Source: Sistotremastrum niveocremeum HHB9708 (taxonomy: Eukaryota > Basidiomycota > Agaricomycetes > Sistotremastrales > Sistotremastraceae). Taken from it: a DNA stretch of 64,000 nucleotides. This document shows positions 23,700 through 34,151 of the stretch, piece by piece. The notes beneath the pieces are model-generated. The model made no database searches. It worked only from the letters and a program-made list of their open reading frames with translations, and had not been told where the DNA came from. Within the stretch, counting starts at the first letter, position 1, and each line of letters starts with the position of its first letter. The translations under genes and the position numbers were made by a program. The DNA lies in the NCBI GenBank assembly GCA_001630475.1, contig KV419441.1, positions 192,621 to 256,620 of the forward strand. Reading direction: 5' to 3'.

Positions 23700-24095
23700 T
23701 CGTCGCCTGAGCTCGTAATTCGGCCCCCCGAACCCGCTGTCTCCGCGTATTACTCGTGACTCTGAACGAACCACATCCTACGCTCTTCAACATCACCACG
23801 CTTTTCTCCGTCTTCGATCTTGTTCGAAAGGTCTCTGTCGAAGTTATTTTGCATCTGTCGCGAAGTTACGAGCAGCGGGGTGAATCAGGGATGAGTCTAA
23901 GGAATTGGACCAAGGACATTGGCTATATATACTACATCGGCCGCAGTTGACACGCGAAAACTCGTACTTCAGGAAACCACAGCGTCTCTACAATGTTTCT
24001 GGATCACAAATTTGGATGGACTGTCATTATTGTAATATTAAAAGTGCTTGGATCATTAAATTCATTTGGCCCGTCAGATGCCTCTTCATTCATGA
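23700..24095 (-). pseudogene. 5' fragment of the Sld3-like gene with its promoter, broken
   Basis: The minus strand matches the start and upstream region of the intact gene at 24382-25965. The old start codon is at 23917-23919 (MSLVQFLRLIPDS against MSLNALVQSLRLIPNS). Similarity then runs through the exon 1 region to about 23700 and upstream of the ATG to about 24095 (matching about 25722-26110). Small deletions remove residues after the ATG and shift the frame within 20 codons, and exon 1 beyond the GAGCTCGT tract is absent. The promoter motif CGCGAAAA is kept at about 23954-23961, but the adjacent ACGCGT is lost. Confidence 0.8.
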
Positions 24096-24381
24096 TCACC
24101 TTCACTATCATCGTTGAGTGCCACATCCATGCCACGCTTTGGAAATTCCGAGTTCGAGCTCACCGCTGAGAACTGCCGTTTGAGGGAGTGTTGCGCCGAC
24201 AACGCCCTGCCCCTCGAGTGAAGCAATTTCTCTGCAGCCAGGCAAAGCCGCTCGAGAGACATAGTTTCCTGAGCCGTCCGTGAATAAAGAGCGGCCATTC
24301 AACGAGCAAGGTGAAGGGGGTCGATAGCGAGAAAACATGGAGAAACGACGCAACAGCGACAATCCAGAGGCATGCTAGATT

Positions 24382-25965
24382 TTAGCGTTTCCCCGTTTTG
24401 ACGGGTGTGTCCTCAACAAGAACGTGACTTCGACTGGGGATATCAGGCTTGAAGCTAAGCACCCCTTTCAATCGCGACTGAGCAGGCGAAGGTGAATCAC
24501 CCCCAGTGCCTAACAAAAGACGATCTGGAGACTCTTCGTCATCCATGCTGTCCATACTGGAGAAAGACATCTTCCGGGATGCATTCCCTTCGTTCGCTCG
24601 GGATTTGATGGGTGTTTCGAATACGAGTGTTGTTGGTCCGGCGTTGGTGTTAAGCGTCGCATTTGCGGCGAGAACTGTCGAGGTCGATGGAGCTCGCTTA
24701 CGCTTGACCCCTAGAGCTGGGAGTTCACTGGCTGCGGGTGAATTTGACGGAAGGAAAAGAGGAAGTGGAGGAGACTCAGTTCTATGTCGAGCTAGAAAAG
24801 TATGACATCAGCTACAGCAAATGAGAGACATGAGAGCGAGGTCTGCATACCAGAATTAAATATGCTGTCGCCGTTCTGGCTCGATCTCCCCGAGGCAGAA
24901 GGTATAGCATTTGAACCCCCAGAATTCGATTTTCCGAAATCAAGCGACGGTTTCGACAAAGAACGTCTGAAAGGGACTTCGATTGGATTCTTGTTCGTGC
25001 TCACGCCTGTCCTGGAAGGAACCCTCCCAATCGGTCGGTATGAAGGATCGGCCACCGAAGCGGTACTTCCACTTCGACTCCTGCTCCTACCATTAGGCAG
25101 AGGAGGCTGTGAAGGTTCGCGAGAGAAGGCTCTTGGAACAGACGGGCCTCGCGAAGGAACGCGAGAAAAAGCGCGTGAGAATGGAGGTGTGGGAGGTGAA
25201 TCTGGAATGGAGCTTGAAGGAAAGACTTTCGTTCGGAGAAGAGCGCACTGATCAGGAAGATCGTCTATGAACCTGTGAATGAATGGATTAGTGAGGCGAG
25301 TGGAAGACGCTAGACTCGATGATGACATACAGTTTCTCGACGACATCCTCGCAAAATATCTGCATCCAGTCACGTTCTGAGGTCGCAGTTGGTCGCGTTG
25401 TTTGAGTTTCTATGTGCGACAGAAGAGACCACACGGCCAATTTGTCCATCAGATGCTCAAGTTGTTCTTCGTAAGTGGGAGGGGCGGGATCCTCGGCTTC
25501 ATGAATCTTTCTTCCAGCTTTGCGTTTAGAGGGGCTTGAGTGACTGGACTTGGAAGGCGAGGTACTCGTCAACGCGAGTGCAGGAGACGGCGGAGCCACA
25601 ATATACAGCATATGCAACAGGATCTGAATCTGGGTTCTGATGCTCGGATCAGCATGAGCGTTAGGAGGTAGTATGAGCATGACTCACTCTCGCTTTTCCA
25701 GCTTCTCCAACCAAGCCTTCCGCCATTTGAGCTCGTGATCCGCGCTTTCACCCTCGGCCTCGGCGTACTTCTCGTGTCCCCAAACGAACCACATCATGCT
25801 CTCTTCGATATCACCACCTCCTTCTCCGTTCTCGAGGATACTTGAAAGATCTCTGTGGAATTTATCTTGGGTCTGACGCGAGGTTTTGAGTAGTGGCAGG
25901 ATCATCGACTGCAGAGATGAATTAGGGATGAGTCTCAGGGATTGGACCAGCGCGTTCAGCGACAT
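24382..25965 (-). CDS. Sld3-like DNA replication initiation factor
   Basis: Exons 25688-25965, 25331-25636, 24851-25272 and 24382-24791 give 471 residues. The core (residues about 93-200) has the layout of the Sld3 Cdc45-binding domain as I know it: ETQIQILLHMLYIVAPP, a basic linker SPSKRKAGRK, then EQLEHLMDKLAVWSLL, DWMQIFCEDVVEKL and LPDQCALLRTKVFP. The C-terminal half is Ser/Pro-rich and low complexity, with a KRKR basic patch (365-368) and full CDK consensus sites TPIK (395-398) and TPVK just before the end. This suits a factor that in yeasts is phosphorylated by CDK to load Cdc45 at origins. The protein is shorter than yeast Sld3, lacking an extended N-terminal part. The upstream region carries an MCB site. 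The gene is divergent from 26477. The family assignment is from pattern memory, not a search. Confidence 0.75.
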
Positions 25966-26007
25966 TATTGACTAGATTTCCGTATCATCAATAGGCTGCA
26001 GTTGGTA

Positions 26008-26021
26008 CGCGAAAGACGCGT
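26008..26021 (-). promoter_or_regulatory. Putative MCB/E2F-like G1/S element of the Sld3-like gene
   Basis: CGCGAAA (26008-26014) followed at once by ACGCGT (26016-26021) lies about 45-55 nt upstream of the ATG at 25965. ACGCGT is the MBF-bound MCB core of yeasts, and CGCGAAA is the SBF/E2F-type core. Regulation is inferred from the motif only; the same DNA also faces the divergent gene at 26477. Confidence 0.5.
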
Positions 26022-26476
26022 ACTTCAGGGAGCCAGAGCGTTTCTAAATATCTCTTGATCACAAAGTTCGAGGCATTGTCATTGAACGCGCTGGATACAT
26101 TTAGTCAGTCAGATGCATCTCTTTGAGATAACTGGAAAATCAGGGCACACCCAAGAGGATAATCAGACGAGATGGCTGCCTGTTGGGAGGCAGTCCATTC
26201 AACGGGACAGTCTGAGTCCATCGAATACGGCGGACAGAACGCAGAGTCGCCATCGCCATCGCCATTCATCATCAACCAGGAAAGCCGATGTGCTGGTCAA
26301 GCTTTATCTTCCTGCCGCTCGCAAAGACTTCACCCAATAATAGTGGGCCAGTTCAGAAATTGAGAGCGTCGGCTCATAAGAGTGCCACAAGTCGGTCATC
26401 GGATCGCGACCTCTTTGTTCACTGTAACGTTCACTACCAGCACTATCATTCACTGTCATTATCAAGTCATACAACT

Positions 26477-27756
26477 ATGCCACGCATTGAAGACTTTGAA
26501 GTCAAGGTCATCGTTGAAGATCAGCGTTTGGAAGAGTATAAACTCCAAGAAGTTCCCCGTTCAAACGTCGCTGGACAACCTCCTCAAATCCAGAAAACTT
26601 GCTTCATCGCAAGCACTGCAGGAAAGGTCAGAGTTCTTTGTCTTGTATCATGGTCAGCTTCAACCCATCGTCTCCTCCATCAGTCCTTCAAGGTCGTTGT
26701 TCGTGATTTGAGAGAGCTTCGGGACCCAGAAGTTAGCGTTAAACTGTATCTCGATGGTGGTTCTATGTTTTGGTTTCTGGTGCTTCGATCTAATCCGAAC
26801 TCAGGCGTACAAGTCCGATACAATCTGACTGAAGTTGAGGAACTTAGTCTCGATTATTGTCGTGTCGAAAGGACAAAGGGAGCCCCTTTCGTGTTCGCTC
26901 CAATCAAGCTGACTGGTAGGCTCGCACGTCTGAGATTCCTGAAGTCTGGTACACTGAGCGTTATTTCGTTGTAGAGCACTTCGCCGAGGCAGAGAGAGAT
27001 GAAGGGACTCTGAAGAATCTGGGCACTATCAAAACTGAAATCGAGTTTGTCAAACGCACCGGGGAGCCGGCCGGCCTCTGGGCTCATCCGACACATAAAA
27101 AAGATGTGACCGTTCATGAGATGGCTAAAAAAGGAGGCGGCCATTTTTCACGTTTGGGCGATGCTAGTAAGAACACGTTATACACAAAGCAACATCCTTT
27201 CCTCAAAAGTTGAACACCAGTTTCCGTCCCTTCGCCGATACCGATAAAGATAGTCGCGCTAGAACACCTACCCAAGCTGGTGTGCACTTTTTCTTATGCT
27301 CCTGAAGGTGAGCGATCAAACACTCTTTGTGCCACCATCCGATCTACAAGTTCTTTTTTTCCCTCAGAGTGGCTACGAGCGAAGGAGATCATTAAAGCCC
27401 CAAGTTCATCTCCGGAAAGCACCCCCGAGCCTCGTAATGTCCTCAAACGCAAGAATCAAAATATCGATGAAGCTACGGCCCCAAAGAAAAGCAAGACCAC
27501 CGCCGGCCCTAGCAGGCCCAAGCCTGCAGTCAAGCTTGAAGAGCACGATGATGACTTTCTCGATCCGGATGAAGCGCGCCTTTTCCAAAAGCTGAGAGTA
27601 AGCTTTCTAAGCTCTTCACTCAGCTGTCTCTAACGGCATTTGCAGAACAAAATTAAGGAGAAGAAACAAGCCCAAGGCATCGTGAAACTGGAGCCGTTCA
27701 TTCCGGAACCTGGCCTGTTGCGACCGGGAGAAGTTATCGATCTGACCGACGACTGA
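26477..27756 (+). CDS. DUF7918-like protein with C-terminal SUMO-interacting motif
   Basis: Exons 26477-26626, 26684-26915, 26975-27166, 27221-27307, 27368-27597 and 27646-27756 give 333 residues. The layout matches the Agaricomycete DUF7918 family as I know it: an N-terminal MPRIEDFEVKVIVEDQRLEEY, then CFIASTAGKSFKVVVRD, LYLDGG, LGTIKTEIEFV, and a final FSYAPEEWLRAKEII helix. Function is unknown. The C-terminal third is charged with basic nuclear-type tracts (KRKNQ, PKKSK) and ends VIDLTDD, a textbook hydrophobic-acidic SUMO-interacting motif. A nuclear location is therefore likely. It starts 511 bp from the divergent Sld3-like gene and converges on rad21. The start ATG at 26477 gives the family-typical N-terminus. 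Confidence 0.8.
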
Positions 27757-28366
27757 CCTGGTGTTCACGATTATGCGGTAGCACTTGTGCATGCATCAAG
27801 GAACGCACCCATTCCATAATTCCCTCTTTCTCCAAGCGCGCTCGACTGAGTGCCGAATTTCATTCTCTTGGCATAGCCTCATTTCTTGGTGTTACATTAT
27901 ATTTTATCACTATCTACTTGTTTTCTCCTACTTCCACGGGCACATCGAACTCAATTATCCTATCAGACTATACTAGTTTTTACCAGTAACAATAAAGCAA
28001 CCTTTGAATACTCACCGATAGCGGGGTCGCCTGAAAAATCTGCTGATTCGCGAGAGAAAGGGCCATTAGCGCTGTCTTCACCAAGTTCGTATAGATTTAG
28101 GAGGTCTCGCAATAGCATGATTAATATGTATTGACATTCGACGTGAAGCTGGGTATCAGGTAAACTACAACAGTACGGGTCTGTCGTACTCATGGTGACT
28201 ACACATACTTCTAGCTGATATTACACATACAGCAGAATATCCCGAGAGCTAGTAGATTTAAATAACGCGCCGACAAGACACTAGAGCCTCCCAAGTACAA
28301 GTATGTCCAATGTCCTTACAATTTGTTCGATAATAATAGAATAGGCGGTCCAAGAAGCAGACGAGA
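27757..28366. other. Convergent 3' region between the DUF7918-like gene and rad21
   Basis: No gene is seen. AT-rich 3' flanks meet here; no conserved polyadenylation signal stands out. Confidence 0.5.
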
Positions 28367-30625
28367 TCAAGCCGCCTGACTGGCATTCTGGGCGACCGGC
28401 TGTGGCTGATTCCATAGTTTAGGTTTGGGTGTGACTTCGATATCAGCGAAGGGCTCTGCTTGATGCAATTTGACACAATCACGAGTGCCAAGGACTAGCA
28501 GCTCGAAGAAGAAGGATGATGCAGCTCTCCGGGATGCCTATGCGAGCGTGAGCAATAAAATCAGAACAGTCAAATGTGAGACGTACATTGCGCGACACGT
28601 CTCGGAAACTAAGGGGTTTCTGGTTTTCCAGAGGCGTATTAGATGTATTCATCTCTTGTCGTATAATATGCATGGCCTTGATCGTATTTTTGCTGTAGCC
28701 ACTGCCAGTCCCATCTATTTCGTTCGCTTCGATAGAATCTTCCTTCTGAGACGCCCCAGAGGGACGAATGTCAAAGGTAGCGATAGGACAAGTAAAGTCG
28801 GACGGCTGAGGGGCATTTCCATCACCGGGATCCTCGAATCCAGGGGTCGATGGGCGAGAGCCCGGCATGACTGGCGGAAGAGTGATGTCTTCGCCTCCAA
28901 GAGCGAAATCTTGATCATTAAAGTTATTCATGTCCCCGAAGTCTGGCTGTCCGAATGGATCCATGTTGTCATCCCGTTCGACGCTGAATCGGTCTTTGGC
29001 GACACTCCCCGGAATGCTGGGAGCAACGCTGGGAGCCCTTCGAGCCTGTTCGATCTCATCGACTGAAACGTCATCTAGTCGAGCCTTTTTGCTCGCAGGC
29101 TGTCCAACGGGTGATCCCTCTCGTCGTTTCGATGCCTTCAGTTCGGGTACGGGGCGCATAAATAATTGGGATAGTTTTGGGTTAAGTCCTGGGGGTCCGG
29201 CGAAGAAGAATGTGCCGGAAGGAGTCGTTGTTGTCGGGAAAAAATGTGCGAGGGGGTCTTCGCGAACTTTCATTAGGTACATCATCGTGCGTGATTGTGG
29301 GAGGTATCGCTGTTCGGTGAGAATGTGAGAATTGTTTCTAGGGGCTGTGTTGAATCCGGTGGCTGTTCCATTTCTTGTCAATTGAGAGGCGCCTCCATCT
29401 TCCAGTTCAATGACTGAGTCAACGATCTGCTTTTTAGGCAGACGTTTCTTCGGGATGGGTTGGAATTCCTGAGGTTCCGGCGTCAAGGAACTCCCTGCCC
29501 GAGGTGTTGCCTCTCGGGGAGTCATGGGCGGCGGCGGAGTCAATGGGGAAGCTACATGGCTATCAGCTGTTTACGTTCATCGAACAAACATCAAACGCAC
29601 AAGCTCGAGAATGTGGGATGCTGAAAGCGAGAGGGGCATCTAGATCCAGATCCATGTTCATGTCCCCGTGGATATCATAGAAATTGTCATCTTGGTTTCC
29701 GTGCACGCTGGGCTCTTTGATTCCTTCTTCGTCTAGCTGTAACATATCCGCCTCTCCCCCGGCTGAAAAGGGCCCCAAAGAATTCCGAGACTCTGGGGCA
29801 TCACGCCCCTGTTCGACAGAGAAATCGTGATCGTTTCCACCCTCAAAATCTAAGCCGAGATCGAAGTCTTGTAGGCCGGCGTCATCTAGAGGCCCCATGT
29901 CGAACCCAAAACCAGAGTCGTCGAGATCAAATTGGATGTCGTTGTTCGTGGCGAGTGTGATATCCGCCATTCGAGCTATATGTTGACCAGAAGGCTGCGG
30001 TGGTCTATCTTCAAAATCTATATCCCTAGAGGTGACCCCAGCGTCAGTCATTGAGTGAAATATTCGATGCGTGGACTGACCAGTTGACGTCTGTCATGAA
30101 GAGGTCCAAGTCTAAGCCTCCCCCCTCCTGGATTGTGATGGCATTCCGATTGACCGCCAATTGGTCTTCTGTCATATCAACGACTCCTGGACGGAAAGCC
30201 TATCAGGAGAGTGAGACATGTACACGATCGCAAAGAGAGAATGCGCGAACCATCTTTATCTTGATCAGCGCCTCGTTACAATCGTCCAAGAGGTACTTTG
30301 CTTTCCGGCTATAGATTCGGACCACACCCAAGAGCAGTTGCCCACTGAGACGTAGTGCCATAACTTCAACCTCCTGACCCACGATGGCTCCTAGTGAGAC
30401 TGAATGAGTGAACAGATCGCGGAGGGACGATAGTATACATACCGACACTCTGTTCAATATCAGTCTGGAGCGTCTGCGTCTTCGACAGCTTCCGTTCCCA
30501 ATGGGCTGCGAGCCACACCTTGGCCAGAGGCCCTCGACGCGATAAAATCGCCTCAGAGTAAAACTATACACCATTTGGGCTCAATCAGCTTAGTTAAAGG
30601 ATCATCCATCACAAAAACTAACCAT
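28367..30625 (-). CDS. rad21: Cohesin kleisin subunit Rad21/Scc1
   Basis: Seven exons: 30623-30625, 30443-30563, 30251-30390, 30081-30199, 29601-30025, 28587-29551 and 28367-28537, giving 647 residues. The first coding exon is only the ATG; a GTTAGT donor follows and exon 2 opens with [18 protein letters not shown], the hallmark kleisin N-terminus that binds Smc3. [20 protein letters not shown] and the [23 protein letters not shown] junction follow as in other Rad21 proteins. The acidic centre contains SVEQGR at residues 197-202, identical to a budding-yeast separase cleavage motif. The C-terminal winged helix ([37 protein letters not shown]) would bind Smc1. Role: closes the cohesin ring for sister chromatid cohesion and is cut by separase at anaphase. 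A decayed copy lies at 5690-6700. Confidence 0.95.
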
Positions 30626-30924
30626 TGCGCTCCCAAGAAATATACAAAATCGCGGTCGGCTCGCGAGGCAACCTGGCGAGTGCGCTGAACGTTCGCCGAG
30701 CGCTTAGAGTCAGCGGAGTTTGAATCTATATCCCGCCTTGTTTCTCAAATTCTTGCGCGTCGATGAGCCGCAAAAATAATCACAGATATATTCTGGTGTC
30801 AATCGTGCGCAGACAATATTTCCACATGGACATAATACATCCACAAGGCAGTCGGAGTTCAAACAAGAGAGTGATCGAAGTCTTGAAGCTATCTTCGAGA
30901 GGGCCATCAGGAAACACCCCCCCT

Positions 30925-32727
30925 AGTTGCGTAGCGCTACCATAGATACTGTGCTCCAACAAACATATGTCCCAGTCACATGTCACAGCACCTCTCGTTG
31001 GGACACTAAAAAGTGTCCTGTCACCTGTCACATAAAATTTTGGGACACTTTTAATATAAAATAATTTTTCAAAAATCATTTTTCGCCCCAGAAAAGCGAT
31101 TTGGGACACATTTTTTGGTTTGGTCACACACAAAATTTCAGTTTGGGACAGTGGGACACTTGGTTCATTTTTGTCACATGTCACGGGGGTAGGGACACTT
31201 GATTGTTGGAGCACAGTACTACACATCGCTATGTAGCGACATGTAGATCCATAGCGCCCATAGACAAGTCGCGTTTATATAGCCGCCCGGTAGCTTCCCC
31301 ATAGCTTGCCCATAGCACATCCATAGAACCGCGTGAATCTCATTAGTTATATAGCATCCCGATAGCAGGACTGGTGACCATGGTTGTTTCGAGCTTTGAT
31401 GACATTGACAAGCAACGCACAGAAGTATTTTTTGAGGGAAACTGTATATTCAAACTACGAGGAGATAATCTACATTCGATGAAATATTGCTATCTAAAGT
31501 CCACTCTAAAGACAAGGTTGAAGGCTTGAGGGTTACTGCCTGGGATTTCTCGAAGCTGTTTTCAGAATCTGGCGCTGGTACATCAATATCGAGTTGAATA
31601 TTAGAAAAGCCGATAGACGAACCTTTACTGTGTGAATCCAGGCATCGAGACAACGGATGGCACCTTCAGATAGGTCACAACGATCTAGGAACACGTGAGC
31701 TTATGAGCCACAATCAAAAGCGATGGACGACACGTACACTTAGGCAATTGACTGGGCACAGCGAGTGAAAGAGATTGGGGCGAGCAGTTGGTCGAGAAGA
31801 GAATATACTCAGTGAATGAAGATAGAGAAGATGCGAGAAAACATACTGTTCGATGAGTACTACACGATTGTTCTCTGGCACGAATCGAACGATATTCAGT
31901 GACACGGGGGACGACTTCTTGATTTCAGGTGGGCTGCGGGTCTGAGCGAGGTATGAGAGACAGCGAATGGATGGTAGACTTTGAATATGATATCGATATA
32001 CATGGATTGCGAGAACGGGAAGCGGGTAAGTGCAGCTAGAGCGTTGGCTTGGATGAAAGACACGAGCAAGGATGTCGTCGGAGTTTGAAGGCGGAATCGC
32101 GCCATTTTGACTTAGCACTTTTTTCACGCTCACGCCCCACAGCAAATCAGTTCGCCGACATCAGTGGATAGCTGTCAACAACACACCGTCTACAAAAGCT
32201 GTCGAGATCTTTCGTTGACATCAAGCGTCTTGCCAACCCGTTTATACAAGTCTCGCTATTGATCACGCCTGGCATGCCGCATCCGCATAAAATTTGAGTT
32301 CGTCTTGCATCCCAGGCTCATATTAGCCTAGATTATATCGTCGACGTGCTGTTCCGAGAATATGAATGCCCAGCATACTCAATAATCGTAATTTTATCGT
32401 AGAGATGTAGTAATGTACATTGTCCGCATGACAGTTTAGTAAATGTTATGCTCTTCCCCAGATGCATTGTCCATTGACAACCGAACACCTCCAAGAGCCT
32501 CAAAACCTTCAATTTGCTTGGAATTGCCAATTTCCTGTGCGTCGCTACCCGGAAGCTATGCGGATCTATCAGCGGTTTCCGGGCAGATGGTGCTATGGAC
32601 TTGCTATGGGTCGGCTATGGGAATGCTATGGGACTCTGTGGGCTCGAACAAAATTTCATAGCGCTACAAGAAACTATGGTCGAACTATCAAACCTCTCTC
32701 GACCCTTCACATCTACATAGCAACTTC
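30925..32727. mobile_element. Possible DNA transposon or large MITE with CATAGC subterminal repeats
   Basis: From 31221 to 31375 there are about nine CATAGC-like units (CATAGC, TATAGC, GATAGC, GGTAGC) 9-15 nt apart. From 32565 to 32720 the inverse form GCTATGG recurs at least five times. Candidate ends are AGTTGCGTAGC at 30925 and, inverted, AGTTGCTATG at about 32727. Inverted subterminal arrays are typical of DNA transposons. The TA-flanked MITE at 30949 sits just inside the left end, so it would be a nested insertion. No transposase is recognised; minus-strand open frames at 31714-32145 may be cargo or a degenerate gene. No target duplication was resolved. Confidence 0.45.
30949..31216 (-). 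mobile_element. 268-bp MITE, copy 1, with TA target duplication
   Basis: The element starts CTGTGCTCCAACAAACA and ends TTGTTGGAGCACAG, giving terminal inverted repeats of about 25 bp, and is flanked by TA on both sides (30947-30948, 31217-31218). A second copy of exactly the same length lies inverted at 37038-37305. The interior repeats GGGACAC/GTGTCCC and TGTCAC/GTGACA many times. TA duplication and terminal repeats point to mobilisation by a Tc1/mariner-like transposase; there is no coding capacity. Confidence 0.9.
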
Positions 32728-33887
32728 GATTTCCAAGGGCCGTTTCCTGATGCCCGAGGTCCTATGCGAGACACAATGCATTAACGACACGAGCATTCCA
32801 GGCCGTCTCAAGCGGGAGACACTTGGTTTGCGAAATCTTGACTTAGTACTTGAAGTTCAAGAAGCAGGATGGCCACGACTAGAAAGGAATTCTGCACAGT
32901 CTTCAAAATCGCCTCGGCGACGCATATTCAGCACATCGTCGGACCCTTCCAAGAACGACCTGTTGACAGTGGTCACGATGAGCTTACCTTGAAAATGAGA
33001 TGGGAGAAGATGGCCTGAATCTACATGAGCATTCGCTGCAGTTCGTCGGAGCCTCGCTTTCTGGGCCGCTTTCGGGATTGCCGACGTCGATCATAGAAGG
33101 GTCTCCGCTGGACATTATTAAATCAAGATCGGAGCTGTCACATAAGATGGACCATACAGATTCGGGTTGAAAGATTCTGAACCTCGAGCAGTGCCTTTCA
33201 AACAGCGAAGCTGCAAGATGGGATGCAGCGCCAGATCCAATATGATTGCGTCGAGGAGATGCTGCTACCTTTAGAACAGTGAGGATACGGAGGAAGAGCA
33301 TATAGTGTCTAGAAGCACATGTAAGACGACGGGACACTGGCAGACAGAGTCCGCATGCATCGCGATCGCGTTTTTCGAGGGACAACGAAGAATTAGCCAT
33401 GAGATCAGATCATTCGAGTATCAACGCCGACGAGGATGTTGATGATGCGAAAAGCTACCTGAAAGACGGACCGCGACTTGACCTGAAGTCAGGGACAAAA
33501 ATCACGGACTGTCGAGTGCAAAAAGAAAACCAATGAACACTAACAATGAACGACAACTCCTAATCGCTCACCCACAGCATCTCACAACACGTGCTACCGT
33601 CCATTCAAGATCCCCACTCGCCCCGAAATGTGCTGAGACATTGAAGAGCAGCACTGCTCACGAAGCCCTGCTGTTATGTTCCATGTTTGCAACCGAGTAC
33701 TTTTGAAATGACAAATGACCTGGAAAATTGAGTAGGGAAAGGCGCGGGTAGTAAACGAATTAAATTCACAGTCAATTGACGGTGCGCTAAATAGGGAGAT
33801 CAATTGACATGTAGTTTATGCTGGCCGAGAGACATCGTACCGCAGACAGTGGTCGCACACAAAATCGTTTATAGAAATTCTGCATCG
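32728..33887. other. No confirmed gene; one candidate minus-strand open frame
   Basis: A minus-strand frame at 32984-33400 (138 codons) ends in an acidic/Cys-containing tail (MSSGDPSMIDVG, PTNCSECSC). It shows no family resemblance and no supporting introns, so it is left unassigned. Confidence 0.3.
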
Positions 33888-34151
33888 ATGTCAGCACGAG
33901 TGAGACTCGGAGGTGCAAGGAACGAAGCTTCACCTGATTCCGGCCGAAGTGGAGAGGAAGGCGACGAACCGAGATACGTAGACAGGGATGATTTTTGGGG
34001 AGAGGAAGCTACCCATTATTTTGTTGACGACCCAGGACCTACATCACGCGCAGCAGCGGCCTTCGGACAAGGTAAATGTATTTTGATCATGTCATAGTGC
34101 GAAGTTACTAACAAAATCGTCTCTTTCTCTCGAGCAGCAATTGTTCCTTGA
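33888..34151 (+). CDS. Possible small gene, 65 residues
   Basis: Exons 33888-34071 and 34138-34151 give 65 residues. Evidence for coding is the charged, gap-free frame (SGRSGEEGDEPRYVDRDDFW, then EATHYFVDDPGPTS) ending exactly at a GTAAAT donor, followed by a perfect fungal branch site TACTAAC (34107-34113) and a CGAGCAG acceptor. The protein then ends four codons later. No signal peptide or known domain. It could also be the 5' exon of a longer gene or a remnant. Confidence 0.4.

Noticed and set aside
31221-32720. CRISPR-like array from the repeated CATAGC words
   Set aside because: Units are 6 nt, irregularly spaced and inverted at the two ends; the host is a eukaryote. A transposon explanation fits better.
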